Source: Thermomicrobiaceae bacterium (GTDB lineage Bacteria; Chloroflexota; Chloroflexia; Thermomicrobiales; Thermomicrobiaceae). Taken from it: a DNA stretch of 14,681 bases. Under the pieces are notes generated by a model. That model was not told the DNA's origin. It saw only the letters and a list, made by a program, of their open reading frames with translations, and did not search any database. The stretch spans positions 1 through 14,681 of the forward strand of contig JAICWZ010000006.1 of NCBI GenBank assembly GCA_025966355.1, given 5' to 3'. A program made the position numbers and the translations under genes. This document shows positions 1-7,201 of this stretch, piece by piece (within the stretch, counting starts at the first letter, position 1; each line of letters starts with the position of its first letter).

Positions 1-435
1 ACGGCGTTCCGTCCGGCCCCGATTGCGAATTGGAAGATCAGCCTCGTCGAATTCGTCATCATACGGAGGCTGCGCACCTGAATATCCCAACGGATGCTCC
101 CTGTTCGGCATGCATGTCCCACACGAAAATACCGCAGTCGTCAAATCGCCTGCGACAGATCATCCATCGGGCATTGTGGCAGCTCAGAGAAATGGCTCGG
201 CTTGAACCGTGAGTTGACCCGATGCGCTCAGACCGCAGCAGGCGCCACGGCAAGGGCCAATGCATTGTTCGCCATACAGCACCAGGTTTCTAGCATCAAG
301 TCGATGGGCATCTATAGAAAGGCCTCCAGACGCGCGATAACCGTACCGGTGGGTCAGCAGCATTGTCAAGCAGATCGCAGCCGAAAAACACATTGGGTTA
401 CAAACAGGCGGCGAGAGGCTGTCCTGCGCCTTATT
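1..435. other. Stretch with no recognisable gene
   Basis: No open frame here gives a protein I recognise. Plus-strand frame 3 is open from the window edge to a TGA at 210-212 (about 70 residues) and frame 1 is open to a TGA at 76-78. Either could be the tail of a gene starting outside the window, but neither shows a motif. An 8-bp palindrome TCTATAGA lies at 311-318 without promoter context. I see no tRNA and no convincing terminator for the minus-strand gene that ends at 436; short repeats near 396-425 give only 4-bp stems. The stretch reads as slightly less GC-rich than the rest. Confidence 0.5.
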
Positions 436-1500
436 TCAATAACGTTCAAGGTCTTTGAAGTCGACAACTTCGCCCAACTCAGGCACGTGAAGCCGGAACC
501 CGCGATCGTACCGCAGGTGCCGTCCACGTTGCGTCGGCTTCGCCTTCGATCGCGACCGGCCGATTTGGCGAGCGGCCTCCGCCAGCGCGATCGACACATC
601 CAACCGGTAGCGACGATTTACCGGCTGATGCGGGATATCCAGCGTCACAAAGTGAATCTCACGACCGAACCGTTCCCAATCAACCGACTCAATATCGATG
701 CCGTGGCAGTCGGGAATCACCAACAATGTCTCCGGGCCGCTCGCGAGGGTGGCACGAGAGAGTGGTGTCCCACCTGGAGTCGGAACGACAACATCGACCC
801 GGTCGAAAGCATGACGCTGCTCGGGTGACGACGGGATGACCCGGATCGAGTTGCGCGCCCGACGTGCAGCTGCGCGCCCTTCGGCACGGGCGCCGCGTTC
901 GACACCGAACCACGCGATATTTTGGTCTTCGACCAGAATACGTGACCAGCCGAACGCCGCTGCCGAACGAATACTGCTGCCGAGTTCGACATGGTCGGAG
1001 GGCGCGAGAAAGAGGAGGCACGGTCGACGCTTCTCGGGATGCGAGACAACCCGGATCTTGCCTCCGCCATCACCAACAAGGTAGTAGAGCGCCACCGCGG
1101 TCGCTGATGCAACGTTGAGGCTGTTCAGTTCCCCGGAAAACATCGGAATCTGAACAAGAGAATCACAGAGGGTGAGCAACTCGCGACTCACACCTCGGCG
1201 TTCATTTCCGACGATCAGCGCCGCCGGACAACTAGCGGGTGACCGGCTGCCGTAGATCTCGGAGGCGTCATCTGCGTTTTCAAGGGCAATCATCGGATGG
1301 TACGCTGTACGGATCGTATCTGAGGAGACGACTTGAATCCGCTCAGCATCAACCACATCGGCAATTTCCGGGCGGGCGAGATGCGCATGATGCCGAACGA
1401 CACAGCCCGAGCCGAACATTTCAGCGGCAACTAACAACGTCTGAATATTCGCCGGATTCTCGACGTCATCGCCCACGACGGTCATCGTCGAATCAGCCAT
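436..1500 (-). CDS. Tandem SpoU (TrmH-family) RNA methyltransferase
   Basis: Predicted cytoplasmic 2'-O-ribose RNA methyltransferase of the SPOUT class, using SAM; the RNA target cannot be told. The 354-residue protein contains two SpoU-like halves. Half 1 (about 6-145) has motif 1 DVENPANIQTLLVAAEMFG (12-30), then IVGNERRG (96-103) and SLNVASATAVALY (127-139), matching the SAM-binding knot motifs. Half 2 (about 160-313) repeats motif 1 as ELGSSIRSAAAFG (172-184) and ends with VIPDCHGI (261-268) and RYRLDVSIALAEAAR (297-311). The motif-1 arginine is Val24 in half 1 but is kept as Arg178 in half 2. A basic tail follows. A frame extends upstream to 1620, but the ATG at 1500 is preferred because AGGAG lies 10 nt upstream and the family alignment starts there. 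It overlaps the upstream gene by 8 nt, so translation is probably coupled. Class certain; pseudodimer reading is inference. Confidence 0.85.
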   Translation of the reverse strand: MADSTMTVVGDDVENPANIQTLLVAAEMFGSGCVVRHHAHLARPEIADVVDAERIQVVSSDTIRTAYHPMIALENADDASEIYGSRSPASCPAALIVGNERRGVSRELLTLCDSLVQIPMFSGELNSLNVASATAVALYYLVGDGGGKIRVVSHPEKRRPCLLFLAPSDHVELGSSIRSAAAFGWSRILVEDQNIAWFGVERGARAEGRAAARRARNSIRVIPSSPEQRHAFDRVDVVVPTPGGTPLSRATLASGPETLLVIPDCHGIDIESVDWERFGREIHFVTLDIPHQPVNRRYRLDVSIALAEAARQIGRSRSKAKPTQRGRHLRYDRGFRLHVPELGEVVDFKDLERY

Positions 1501-2173
1501 GCGTGGCGTGCTCCTGGCGACAACGCCGAGCGAAGCGATCCGCGAACGCCTCGTGGTCTTTGGTGCGCAACACGCGACCGCTTCGCTTGCCTGTGTGTTG
1601 CTGGACGATGTGATGTCCAACCTCGTGCATCAATACGTCGAAGAGAACGAAGTCATGGAGTGTGTCATCGGGCCAGTCGACCACGGTTTGTAGACCTTCT
1701 CGGACGCACTCGATAATGGCTCCCGCCGTACTCAATCGTCGCGCCGCGTTTTCGGACAGCATTCCTGGAAGCAACCAGGGCGGTGGACGAAGCGCAAACA
1801 ATCGAATTTCGCCAGGAACCAGCAGAGCCCCAAAGCGGAGCACGCTTGAAGATGGCGGCGGTACCAAGCGGATGAGCCGGAGGCCGTATGTCACTTCTGG
1901 GCCGAAGAAACGCAAGAGATCCACAATCTCGCTGCGATCAACTGGGTAGAACCAACCGCTCGGCGCTGGCGCGACGGCAACGCGCGGTACGCGTATGTGA
2001 GCGATGTCCCCACTGGTTGGCGGCACCATCGACTCAACCACGCCATGTTCCTTGGCCACACGCAAACCTCTGTATCGTCGGCTCAATGCCGCCGCACCGC
2101 GCCTCTCGTATAGAGCATGCTGCCGCTGGAGTGCAAGAATCCGCTTTGGCCGAGTGTGAACGCTCCGTGCCAT
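1493..2173 (-). CDS. Putative HExxH zinc metalloprotease, family not recognised
   Basis: A 226-residue protein I cannot assign to a named family. Near the C-terminus it has HEVGHH (183-188), a classic HExxH zinc site, preceded by a hydrophobic helix-like run (FVLFDVLM, 175-182). After it comes KDHEAFADRFARR (205-217), where Glu208 or Asp212 could be the third metal ligand, as in gluzincin-like peptidases. The N-terminus (1-40) is strongly basic and no signal peptide or membrane segment is seen, so it is probably cytoplasmic. Its ATG shares one base with the stop of the dehydratase gene (TAATG), and it overlaps the next gene by 8 nt. There is only a weak purine stretch (GAAGA) upstream, so initiation probably depends on translational coupling. 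Metal binding is inferred from the motif; protease activity and substrate are unknown. Confidence 0.7.
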   Translation of the reverse strand: MARSVHTRPKRILALQRQHALYERRGAAALSRRYRGLRVAKEHGVVESMVPPTSGDIAHIRVPRVAVAPAPSGWFYPVDRSEIVDLLRFFGPEVTYGLRLIRLVPPPSSSVLRFGALLVPGEIRLFALRPPPWLLPGMLSENAARRLSTAGAIIECVREGLQTVVDWPDDTLHDFVLFDVLMHEVGHHIVQQHTGKRSGRVLRTKDHEAFADRFARRCRQEHATHG

Positions 2174-3123
2174 TACAAAATCGTCTTCAGCTTCTCCAGG
2201 TCGAAGTTGCCGCCACTGACGATGGCGACGACATTCTCGCCGGCTTTGACCGGGATCTTGCCGGCCAGCAGCGCGGCCGTGGCGGCCGCGCCGGACGGTT
2301 CGGCGTAGAGCTTGGTGGAGGTCATGACCGCCTTGACGCCGGCGATGATCTCGTCCTCGGTCAGCGTCACGATGTCGTCGACGTACCGGCGCGTGAGCGG
2401 ATAGGTGATCTTGCCGGCCATCGGCGGTGCCAGGCCGTCGGCGATCGTGTTGACTGATTCGAGTTGCACCGGCTCACCGCGATCCCATGATTGGCGCATG
2501 GCCGAGGCACCGAGCGGTTCGACGCCGTAGACGCGAACGTTTCGCCCTTCGCCTTTGGCGGCGATCGAGACGCCCGAAATCAGCCCACCGCCACCGACCG
2601 GGCAGACGATGACGTCAACATCCGGCAACTGCTCAACGATCTCCAGTCCGACCGTGCCCTGACCGGCGATGATATGCGGATTGTCGAAGCCGTGAACATC
2701 GACCAGGCCGTTCTCCTCGACGAGCCGCGCTGCGGTCGCGAACGCCTCGTGAATCGGTCCGTCGACCAACACGACGTTGGCGCCGTAGCCACGGGTGGCG
2801 GCCAGCTTCGACTGGCTCGCGTGTGACGACATGACGATGGTGCAGTTCGTACCAACCTTTTGCGCCGCCCAGGCGAGCCCTTGAGCATGATTGCCGGCCG
2901 ACACCGCGACCACGCCGCGCGCCAGCTCCTCGGTCGTCAGATGCCGCAGGCAGTTGAGCGCGCCGCGCACCTTGAACGAACCGGTCTTCTGAAAAAGCTC
3001 CGCCTTGTGGAAGAGCCGCACACCGATCTGGTCGCCCAGGCGCGTCGCGCTCAGCAGCGGCGTCTGGCGCACATCGTCGCCGAGCAGTTGGCGCGCGGCC
3101 ACGACATCCGCATAGTCAACCAT
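2173..3123 (-). CDS. Threonine/serine dehydratase (PLP fold type II)
   Basis: Pyridoxal-phosphate enzyme that deaminates threonine to 2-oxobutyrate (or serine to pyruvate) in the cytoplasm. Lys51 in GSFKVRGA is the Schiff-base lysine. SAGNHAQG (75-82) binds the substrate carboxylate side, the tetraglycine loop VGGGGLISG (176-184) holds the PLP phosphate, and SGGN (303-306) contacts the pyridine ring. At 316 residues it stops after the catalytic domain, so the C-terminal ACT-like domain of isoleucine-regulated IlvA is missing. It is therefore closer to the catabolic TdcB/serine racemase type, and serine racemase activity is possible. The ATG at 3123 has AAGAAGG 8 nt upstream; the ATG at 3129 is an alternative that would place this sequence too close. 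The frame further upstream is antisense to the divergent gene. First gene of a three-gene coupled run. Confidence 0.9.
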   Translation of the reverse strand: MVDYADVVAARQLLGDDVRQTPLLSATRLGDQIGVRLFHKAELFQKTGSFKVRGALNCLRHLTTEELARGVVAVSAGNHAQGLAWAAQKVGTNCTIVMSSHASQSKLAATRGYGANVVLVDGPIHEAFATAARLVEENGLVDVHGFDNPHIIAGQGTVGLEIVEQLPDVDVIVCPVGGGGLISGVSIAAKGEGRNVRVYGVEPLGASAMRQSWDRGEPVQLESVNTIADGLAPPMAGKITYPLTRRYVDDIVTLTEDEIIAGVKAVMTSTKLYAEPSGAAATAALLAGKIPVKAGENVVAIVSGGNFDLEKLKTIL

Positions 3124-3303
3124 CGTCATTCCCTTCTTCACTCCGAGTGGCCCCAGCATGATTGCCACGATGCCAGGCGCCCCAATCGTCGCACGCTGTT
3201 CGCTGCCAGGCAATCCGGCGCACGGACGGCAAAGGAATTGCTCGTCTCGGTCAGACGTTGCAGACAAGACCGACCGGTTCGCATTCAGGAATCGAGAACT
3301 GAC

Positions 3304-3828
3304 ATGACAACTCCACTCGAACGCTTCCGGCAGAACAAAGATGACTTCTTCAAGGATGAGGGCGGCTCGCCGCTGACGCCCGAGCAGATCGACCACTTCG
3401 AGAAGCTTGAGTACTTCCCCGAGAATCCGGCGCTCCGCTTCAAGCTCGAGCTTGATACCGAGGCCGTTGCGCACGAGCCGGTGATGCTCGAGACGACCAG
3501 CGGCACGCAGCAACGCTTCAATCCGGCCGGCAAGATTAACTTCGAGGTCAACGGCACGACCGTCAGTCTGACGCTCTACCGCGAGCACGGCCGCGGCCGT
3601 TTCTTCCTCCCCTTCCGCGACGCCACCAGCGGACAGTCGACCTACTCAGGTGGGCGCTACCTCGATCCGCAGGAGGCACCGGACGGGCTGATCACCGTCG
3701 ATTTCAACTACGCCTACAACCCATATTGCGCCTACAACGCCGACTGGACCTGCCCGATCCCGCCGGACGAGAACACGCTCTCGTCGCCGATCGAGGCGGG
3801 TGAGAAGGCGTTCGCGCTCGACGATTGA
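3304..3828 (+). CDS. DUF1684 family protein
   Basis: A 174-residue protein of the DUF1684 family; biochemical function is not established. The family signature is in the C-terminal third: FNYAYNPYCAYN (about 133-144) followed by DWTCPIPPDEN and then PIEAGEKAF, matching the usual pattern of Tyr-Asn-Pro, Cys, Cys-Pro-x-Pro-Pro-x-Asn and Ile-x-Ala-Gly-Glu. The N-terminal part (FRQNKDDFFKDEGGSPLT) is the charged start typical of the family. No signal peptide or membrane segment is visible, so it is likely cytoplasmic. An in-frame extension runs back to 2860, but it is antisense to the dehydratase gene; the ATG at 3304 fits the family start. The ribosome-binding site is weak (AGGA 13 nt upstream). 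It diverges from the dehydratase across a 180-nt gap and lies 61 nt before pepA. Confidence 0.8.
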   Translation: MTTPLERFRQNKDDFFKDEGGSPLTPEQIDHFEKLEYFPENPALRFKLELDTEAVAHEPVMLETTSGTQQRFNPAGKINFEVNGTTVSLTLYREHGRGRFFLPFRDATSGQSTYSGGRYLDPQEAPDGLITVDFNYAYNPYCAYNADWTCPIPPDENTLSSPIEAGEKAFALDD

Positions 3829-3889
3829 TCGGGCGCGTGGATAATGGCGGCACAGACGGATTTAATGGCGATGCGCGAGAGGATGGTCG

Positions 3890-5371
3890 ATGCAGGTCGA
3901 GATTCAGTCCGGTAATCTGGTCGAGTTAGCGGTCGATGCGCTCATCCTCGGTGTCGCTCCGGGTCGAGCGCTGGACGGCGAAGCGGCTGCGTTTGATGAT
4001 CGACTTCATGGAGCGCTGAAGCAGGCGCTCGACGACAACGATTTCAACGGCAAGGTCGGTTCGGCGCTGGTCATCCCGACACTCGGCCAGATTCCGGCAC
4101 GACGGCTTGTCATCACCGGCATCGGCGACGCGCAGGGACGGCGCGCGCAGGACGTTACCCGCGCCTGGGGCCGTGCGGCACGTGCGGCTCGCGATGCCGG
4201 GGCGCACACGGTCGCCAGCGTCGCACCGCCGGCCATCGGAGAAAGCGTCGCCGAATCGTTCCGAGTCGCGACCGAGGGTGTCGTGCTTGCGCTCTATCGC
4301 TTCCTGGCCTACCGCACGGTCAACTTACCGGACAAAGAGGTCGATGCGTTTACCTTCGTCGATGAACGCACCGAGGCGCGCAAAGGCGTCGAGATCGGCA
4401 ACGCCATCGCTCAGGGAACCTGCCTGGCACGCGATCTCGGCAATATGCCGGCCGATGTGCTCTATCCCGAAACGCTCGCGCTGCGTGCGCAGGAGATCGC
4501 GCTTGCCAACGATCTCTCGTGCGTCATTTACGATCGCGAGGCGTTGGAGAAGATGGGCGCCGGCGCGATCGTGGCGGTCGGCAAGGGGAGCGAACGCGAT
4601 CCGCGCCTCATCCATCTCACCTATAAACCAAGGGGCGAATCGCGCGGCACGATTGCCTTTGTCGGCAAAGGGATCACCTTCGATACCGGCGGCATGAGTC
4701 TGAAGCCGGGCGGCGGCATGGAAGAGATGAAGTTCGATATGTGCGGCGGCGCGGCCGTGCTCGGCGCGATGAGCGCGCTGCCGGCGCTCGATCTCCCCTA
4801 CACCGTCCATGGCATCGTCGCGGGCGCCGAGAATATGCCGAGCGGCACTGCCTACCGGCCGGGCGATATCCGGCACACCCTCAACGGCAAGACGATCGAG
4901 ATCATCAGTACCGACGCCGAAGGACGGCTCGTGCTGGCCGACGCGCTCACCTACACCTCGCGGCTCGGTGTCGATGCCATGATCGACCTCGCCACGCTGA
5001 CCGGGGCGTCGGTCGTCGCGCTCGGTGATCAGGGCACGAGCGTCTTCAGCAGCGACGACAGCCTGGCGGGCGAGATTATCGACGCGGCGCGCTGGAACGC
5101 CGAACTGATGTGGCACATGCCGCTCTGGGAGGAATACCACGGGCTGCTCAAGGGCAGCTACGCCGACCTGCGCAACAGCGGTGGTCGTCCCGGCGGAGCT
5201 ATCTTTGCGGCGATGTTCTTGCAGGAGTTCACCGAAGATACACCCTGGGCACATCTCGACATTGCCGGGCCCGCCTGGAGCACCAAAGAGACCGAGCTGG
5301 CCCCGGCAGGAGCCAGCGGCCACGGCGTCCGCACCCTCCTGACGCTGCTCATGAACCGAGCGGCAGGCTAG
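3890..5371 (+). CDS. pepA: Leucyl aminopeptidase, M17 family
   Basis: Cytosolic two-metal aminopeptidase that removes N-terminal residues from peptides during turnover. The 493-residue length is normal for the family. An N-terminal macro-like domain (about 1-160) is followed by the catalytic domain. Expected metal and active-site residues are present: Lys260 and Asp265 in VGKGITFDTGG, catalytic-type Lys272 in SLKPGGGM, Asp283 in KFDMCGGA, and Asp342, Glu344 and Arg346 in STDAEGRL. The M17 signature normally reads NTDAEGRL; here Ser340 replaces Asn, while the ligands are kept. The ATG start is well supported by GAGAGG at 3877-3882 with 7 nt spacing. The gene follows the DUF1684 gene by 61 nt in the same direction; a GATAAT at 3839-3844 has no convincing -35 partner. 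Confidence 0.96.
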   Translation: MQVEIQSGNLVELAVDALILGVAPGRALDGEAAAFDDRLHGALKQALDDNDFNGKVGSALVIPTLGQIPARRLVITGIGDAQGRRAQDVTRAWGRAARAARDAGAHTVASVAPPAIGESVAESFRVATEGVVLALYRFLAYRTVNLPDKEVDAFTFVDERTEARKGVEIGNAIAQGTCLARDLGNMPADVLYPETLALRAQEIALANDLSCVIYDREALEKMGAGAIVAVGKGSERDPRLIHLTYKPRGESRGTIAFVGKGITFDTGGMSLKPGGGMEEMKFDMCGGAAVLGAMSALPALDLPYTVHGIVAGAENMPSGTAYRPGDIRHTLNGKTIEIISTDAEGRLVLADALTYTSRLGVDAMIDLATLTGASVVALGDQGTSVFSSDDSLAGEIIDAARWNAELMWHMPLWEEYHGLLKGSYADLRNSGGRPGGAIFAAMFLQEFTEDTPWAHLDIAGPAWSTKETELAPAGASGHGVRTLLTLLMNRAAG

Positions 5372-5387
5372 CCAATCACGGGCGGAT

Positions 5388-5441
5388 GGTGATCACCGGT
5401 TGCCATCCACAACGTGTGGGACGTGAGAGAACCGATCACGT
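5388..5441. promoter_or_regulatory. Two dyads upstream of the MFS gene (possible operator)
   Basis: The 88-nt gap between pepA and the MFS gene holds a perfect 10-bp palindrome GGTGATCACC (5388-5397) and an inverted repeat ACGTGA, 9 nt, TCACGT (5421-5441). The second ends 18 nt before the GTG start. The first lies within a wider hairpin GGATGG/CCATCC. These could be regulator sites or part of a pepA 3' structure. No good -35/-10 pair was found beside them, and repeats of this size can occur by chance in such a length. Confidence 0.3.
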
Positions 5442-5459
5442 TCACGGCGAAGGAACGAT

Positions 5460-6755
5460 GTGACCGATTCGACGGTCGCTCAACGGAGATCTATGCGATT
5501 CTTGCCTCATGGAGCCTCGCCTGACGCGGCGCTCCTCATTGCCGCGCGCGCTGTTCGCGCGTTTGGCGACGGCTTCATCAGCGTTCTATTGCCGCTCTAT
5601 CTGACTCGGCTCGGATTCTCCAACTTCCGCATCGGGGCGGTGACGACATCGACGCTCGTCGGATCAGCGGCCCTTACGCTGCTCGTGGGGCTCGTCTCCT
5701 ATCGGTTGAAGCGTCGCAGCCTGCTGCTCAGTGCCGCTCTGCTGATGGTCGCGACCGGACTCGCCTTCGCCTTCGTCCACACGTTCTGGCCTCTTCTGCT
5801 CGTCGCTTTTGTCGGCACGTTGAACCCGTCCTCCGGCGACGTCAGCGTCTTCCTCCCACTGGAACAGACGCTGCTCCCCCAGACCGTGAGCGATCGGGCG
5901 CGCACCGCACTCTTTGCCCGGTACAGTCTGGCCGCCTCGCTCGTCGCTGCGTGCGGCGCGCTCTTCGCCGGTGTGCCGCAATTAGTGTCGACAGATACAT
6001 CAATCAGCTTCACGCAGGCTGTGGAGGCGATGTTTCTGCTCTACGCCGTGCTCGCCTTGATCGCCTTCTCGCTCTACCGGCGCCTGTCGCCCGCGGTCGA
6101 GCCGAACGAGGGCGTACCCGACACGCCGTTGCGCGAGTCGAAGGGCATCGTCTATACCCTGGCAGCGCTCTTCAGTCTCGACTCGTTCGGTGGCGGTTTC
6201 GTGGTGCAATCACTCCTGGCGCTCTGGCTCTTCGAGCGCTTCGATCTCTCACTGGCAACCGCGGGCACGATTTTCTTTTGGACCGGAGTCTGCTCGGCCT
6301 TCTCCTATCTCGTCGCCGTTCGTCTGGCGGAGCGTATCGGTTTGATCAAAACGATGGTCTTCAGCCACCTGCCCTCGAATCTCTTCCTGGTGCTGGTGGC
6401 GTTCATGCCGAACTTGCCGCTGGCGGTCGTATTCCTGCTGCTGCGCAGCATGCTCTCGCAGATGGACGTGCCAACTCGTAACTCGTATGTGATGGCTGTG
6501 GTCACTCCGGCCGAACGACCGGCGGCGGCGAGTGTCACATCGGTACCACGAAGTCTGGCCAGTGCCACCAGTCCGCTTCTTTCCGGCTATTTGCTCGGAC
6601 TGTCAACGTTCGGCTGGCCGCTGGTGATCGGTGGCGTGCTCAAGGGCGCATACGATCTGCTTCTACTCGGCATGTTCGCGAAGGTCCGGCCGCCGGAAGA
6701 GGTCAGCAAGGCGGAAGTCGTCTCAACAAGCGAGCGCAACACGCATCACAGGTGA
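5460..6755 (+). CDS. MFS transporter
   Basis: Integral inner-membrane transporter of the major facilitator superfamily, 431 residues, the normal length for 12 helices. Hydrophobic segments recur throughout, beginning with FISVLLPLYLTRLGF (about 38-52). A motif-A-like basic loop (SYRLKRRSLL, about 80-89) follows the second helix, and a long hydrophilic loop near 210-225 (EPNEGVPDTPLRESKG) separates the two six-helix halves. The loop PSSGDVSVFLPLEQTLLP is distinctive, but I cannot name a substrate; an exporter role is a guess. Start: GTG at 5460 with AAGGA 5 nt upstream. An ATG at 5493 (residue 12) with GGAG 4 nt upstream is a real alternative. Oddly, the GTG overlaps an ATG-TGA minimal start-stop at 5458-5463. 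The stop codon lies inside a strong hairpin. Confidence 0.9.
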   Translation: MTDSTVAQRRSMRFLPHGASPDAALLIAARAVRAFGDGFISVLLPLYLTRLGFSNFRIGAVTTSTLVGSAALTLLVGLVSYRLKRRSLLLSAALLMVATGLAFAFVHTFWPLLLVAFVGTLNPSSGDVSVFLPLEQTLLPQTVSDRARTALFARYSLAASLVAACGALFAGVPQLVSTDTSISFTQAVEAMFLLYAVLALIAFSLYRRLSPAVEPNEGVPDTPLRESKGIVYTLAALFSLDSFGGGFVVQSLLALWLFERFDLSLATAGTIFFWTGVCSAFSYLVAVRLAERIGLIKTMVFSHLPSNLFLVLVAFMPNLPLAVVFLLLRSMLSQMDVPTRNSYVMAVVTPAERPAAASVTSVPRSLASATSPLLSGYLLGLSTFGWPLVIGGVLKGAYDLLLLGMFAKVRPPEEVSKAEVVSTSERNTHHR

Positions 6756-6813
6756 GCACGGCTCGGGTGCCGATGCTCACCGCTCATCTGCCCGAGCGCT
6801 CACGCGGTTGAGC
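6751..6813. terminator. Hairpins between convergent genes, probable bidirectional terminator
   Basis: GGTGAGCA (6751-6758) pairs with TGCTCACC (6774-6781), and CGGC (6759-6762) with GCCG (6769-6772). This gives a 12-bp stem with one bulged A (6773) and a 6-nt loop. The stop codon of the MFS gene (TGA 6753-6755) lies in the stem. A second, weaker hairpin GCTCA/TGAGC (6798-6813) is followed by TTTT at 6822-6825. There is no immediate U tract after the first hairpin, so intrinsic termination is plausible rather than certain. Its place between convergent genes supports a transcript-end role on both strands. Confidence 0.5.
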
Positions 6814-6832
6814 CGGTCGCCTTTTCGTTCGT

Positions 6833-7201
6833 TCAACGCGTACTGATCCACCACTGTGGATCACGCACCTCAACCCAGGCAGCATCCTGGTATTCGAACG
6901 TGCGGTCCTGCTGAGGCGTGGTGGCCATTTGGTCGATCGTTTGCTCGATCACACGAATCGCCTCATCCAGCAAGCGATCCTCCTGGAGTTCGGCGCCCTC
7001 CAGACTCGCGAGCATGGAATACATGAAGGCGAAGACCGTATACCGACCATCGGGCGTTCGCGCAATGTAGGAGGCGATCTTGCCCAGCATCACCGGTGTG
7101 AACTCAAAGCCAGGCTGACGCAACCAGATCTCGTGCCCGTCATGCGTCGCGACGTGCCGGTGTGTTGACAACACGGTCCTATCCTCACCCGCTTCAATCA
7201 T
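6833..7201 (-). CDS. Hypothetical protein, last gene of the epimerase/PIG-L run
   Basis: A 122-residue protein with no motif I recognise. It is soluble-looking: aromatic and charged residues are spread through it (HEIWLRQPGFEF, 23-34; DGRYTVFAFMYSML, 51-64). An acidic, probably helical stretch follows (LEGAELQEDRLLDEAIRVIEQ, about 67-87), and the tail is tryptophan-rich (DPQWWISTR). No signal peptide is present. Its ATG overlaps the end of the PIG-L gene by 8 nt (ATGATTGA) and no Shine-Dalgarno sequence is visible, so translation probably depends on ribosomes finishing PIG-L. This overlap, the sense-strand position and the lack of a competing frame support it as a real gene. The next internal Met is residue 38, too far in to be a likely start. 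Confidence 0.65.
   Translation of the reverse strand: MIEAGEDRTVLSTHRHVATHDGHEIWLRQPGFEFTPVMLGKIASYIARTPDGRYTVFAFMYSMLASLEGAELQEDRLLDEAIRVIEQTIDQMATTPQQDRTFEYQDAAWVEVRDPQWWISTR

Noticed and set aside
396..425. Terminator for the minus-strand operon
   Set aside because: Only 4-bp stems can be drawn and no clear T tract follows on the minus strand.
94..828. Plus-strand open frame of 244 codons
   Set aside because: Antisense to the SpoU gene for most of its length; composition is arginine- and histidine-rich and shows no motif.
1501..1620. N-terminal extension of the SpoU frame
   Set aside because: It lies inside the upstream HExxH gene, has no family similarity and no ribosome-binding site, while the ATG at 1500 has AGGAG.
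3130..3588. N-terminal extension of the dehydratase frame
   Set aside because: It runs antisense into the DUF1684 gene; the family alignment begins at MVDYADVVAAR.
4325..5323. Minus-strand open frame of 332 codons
   Set aside because: Exact antisense of pepA; a codon-bias shadow without motifs.
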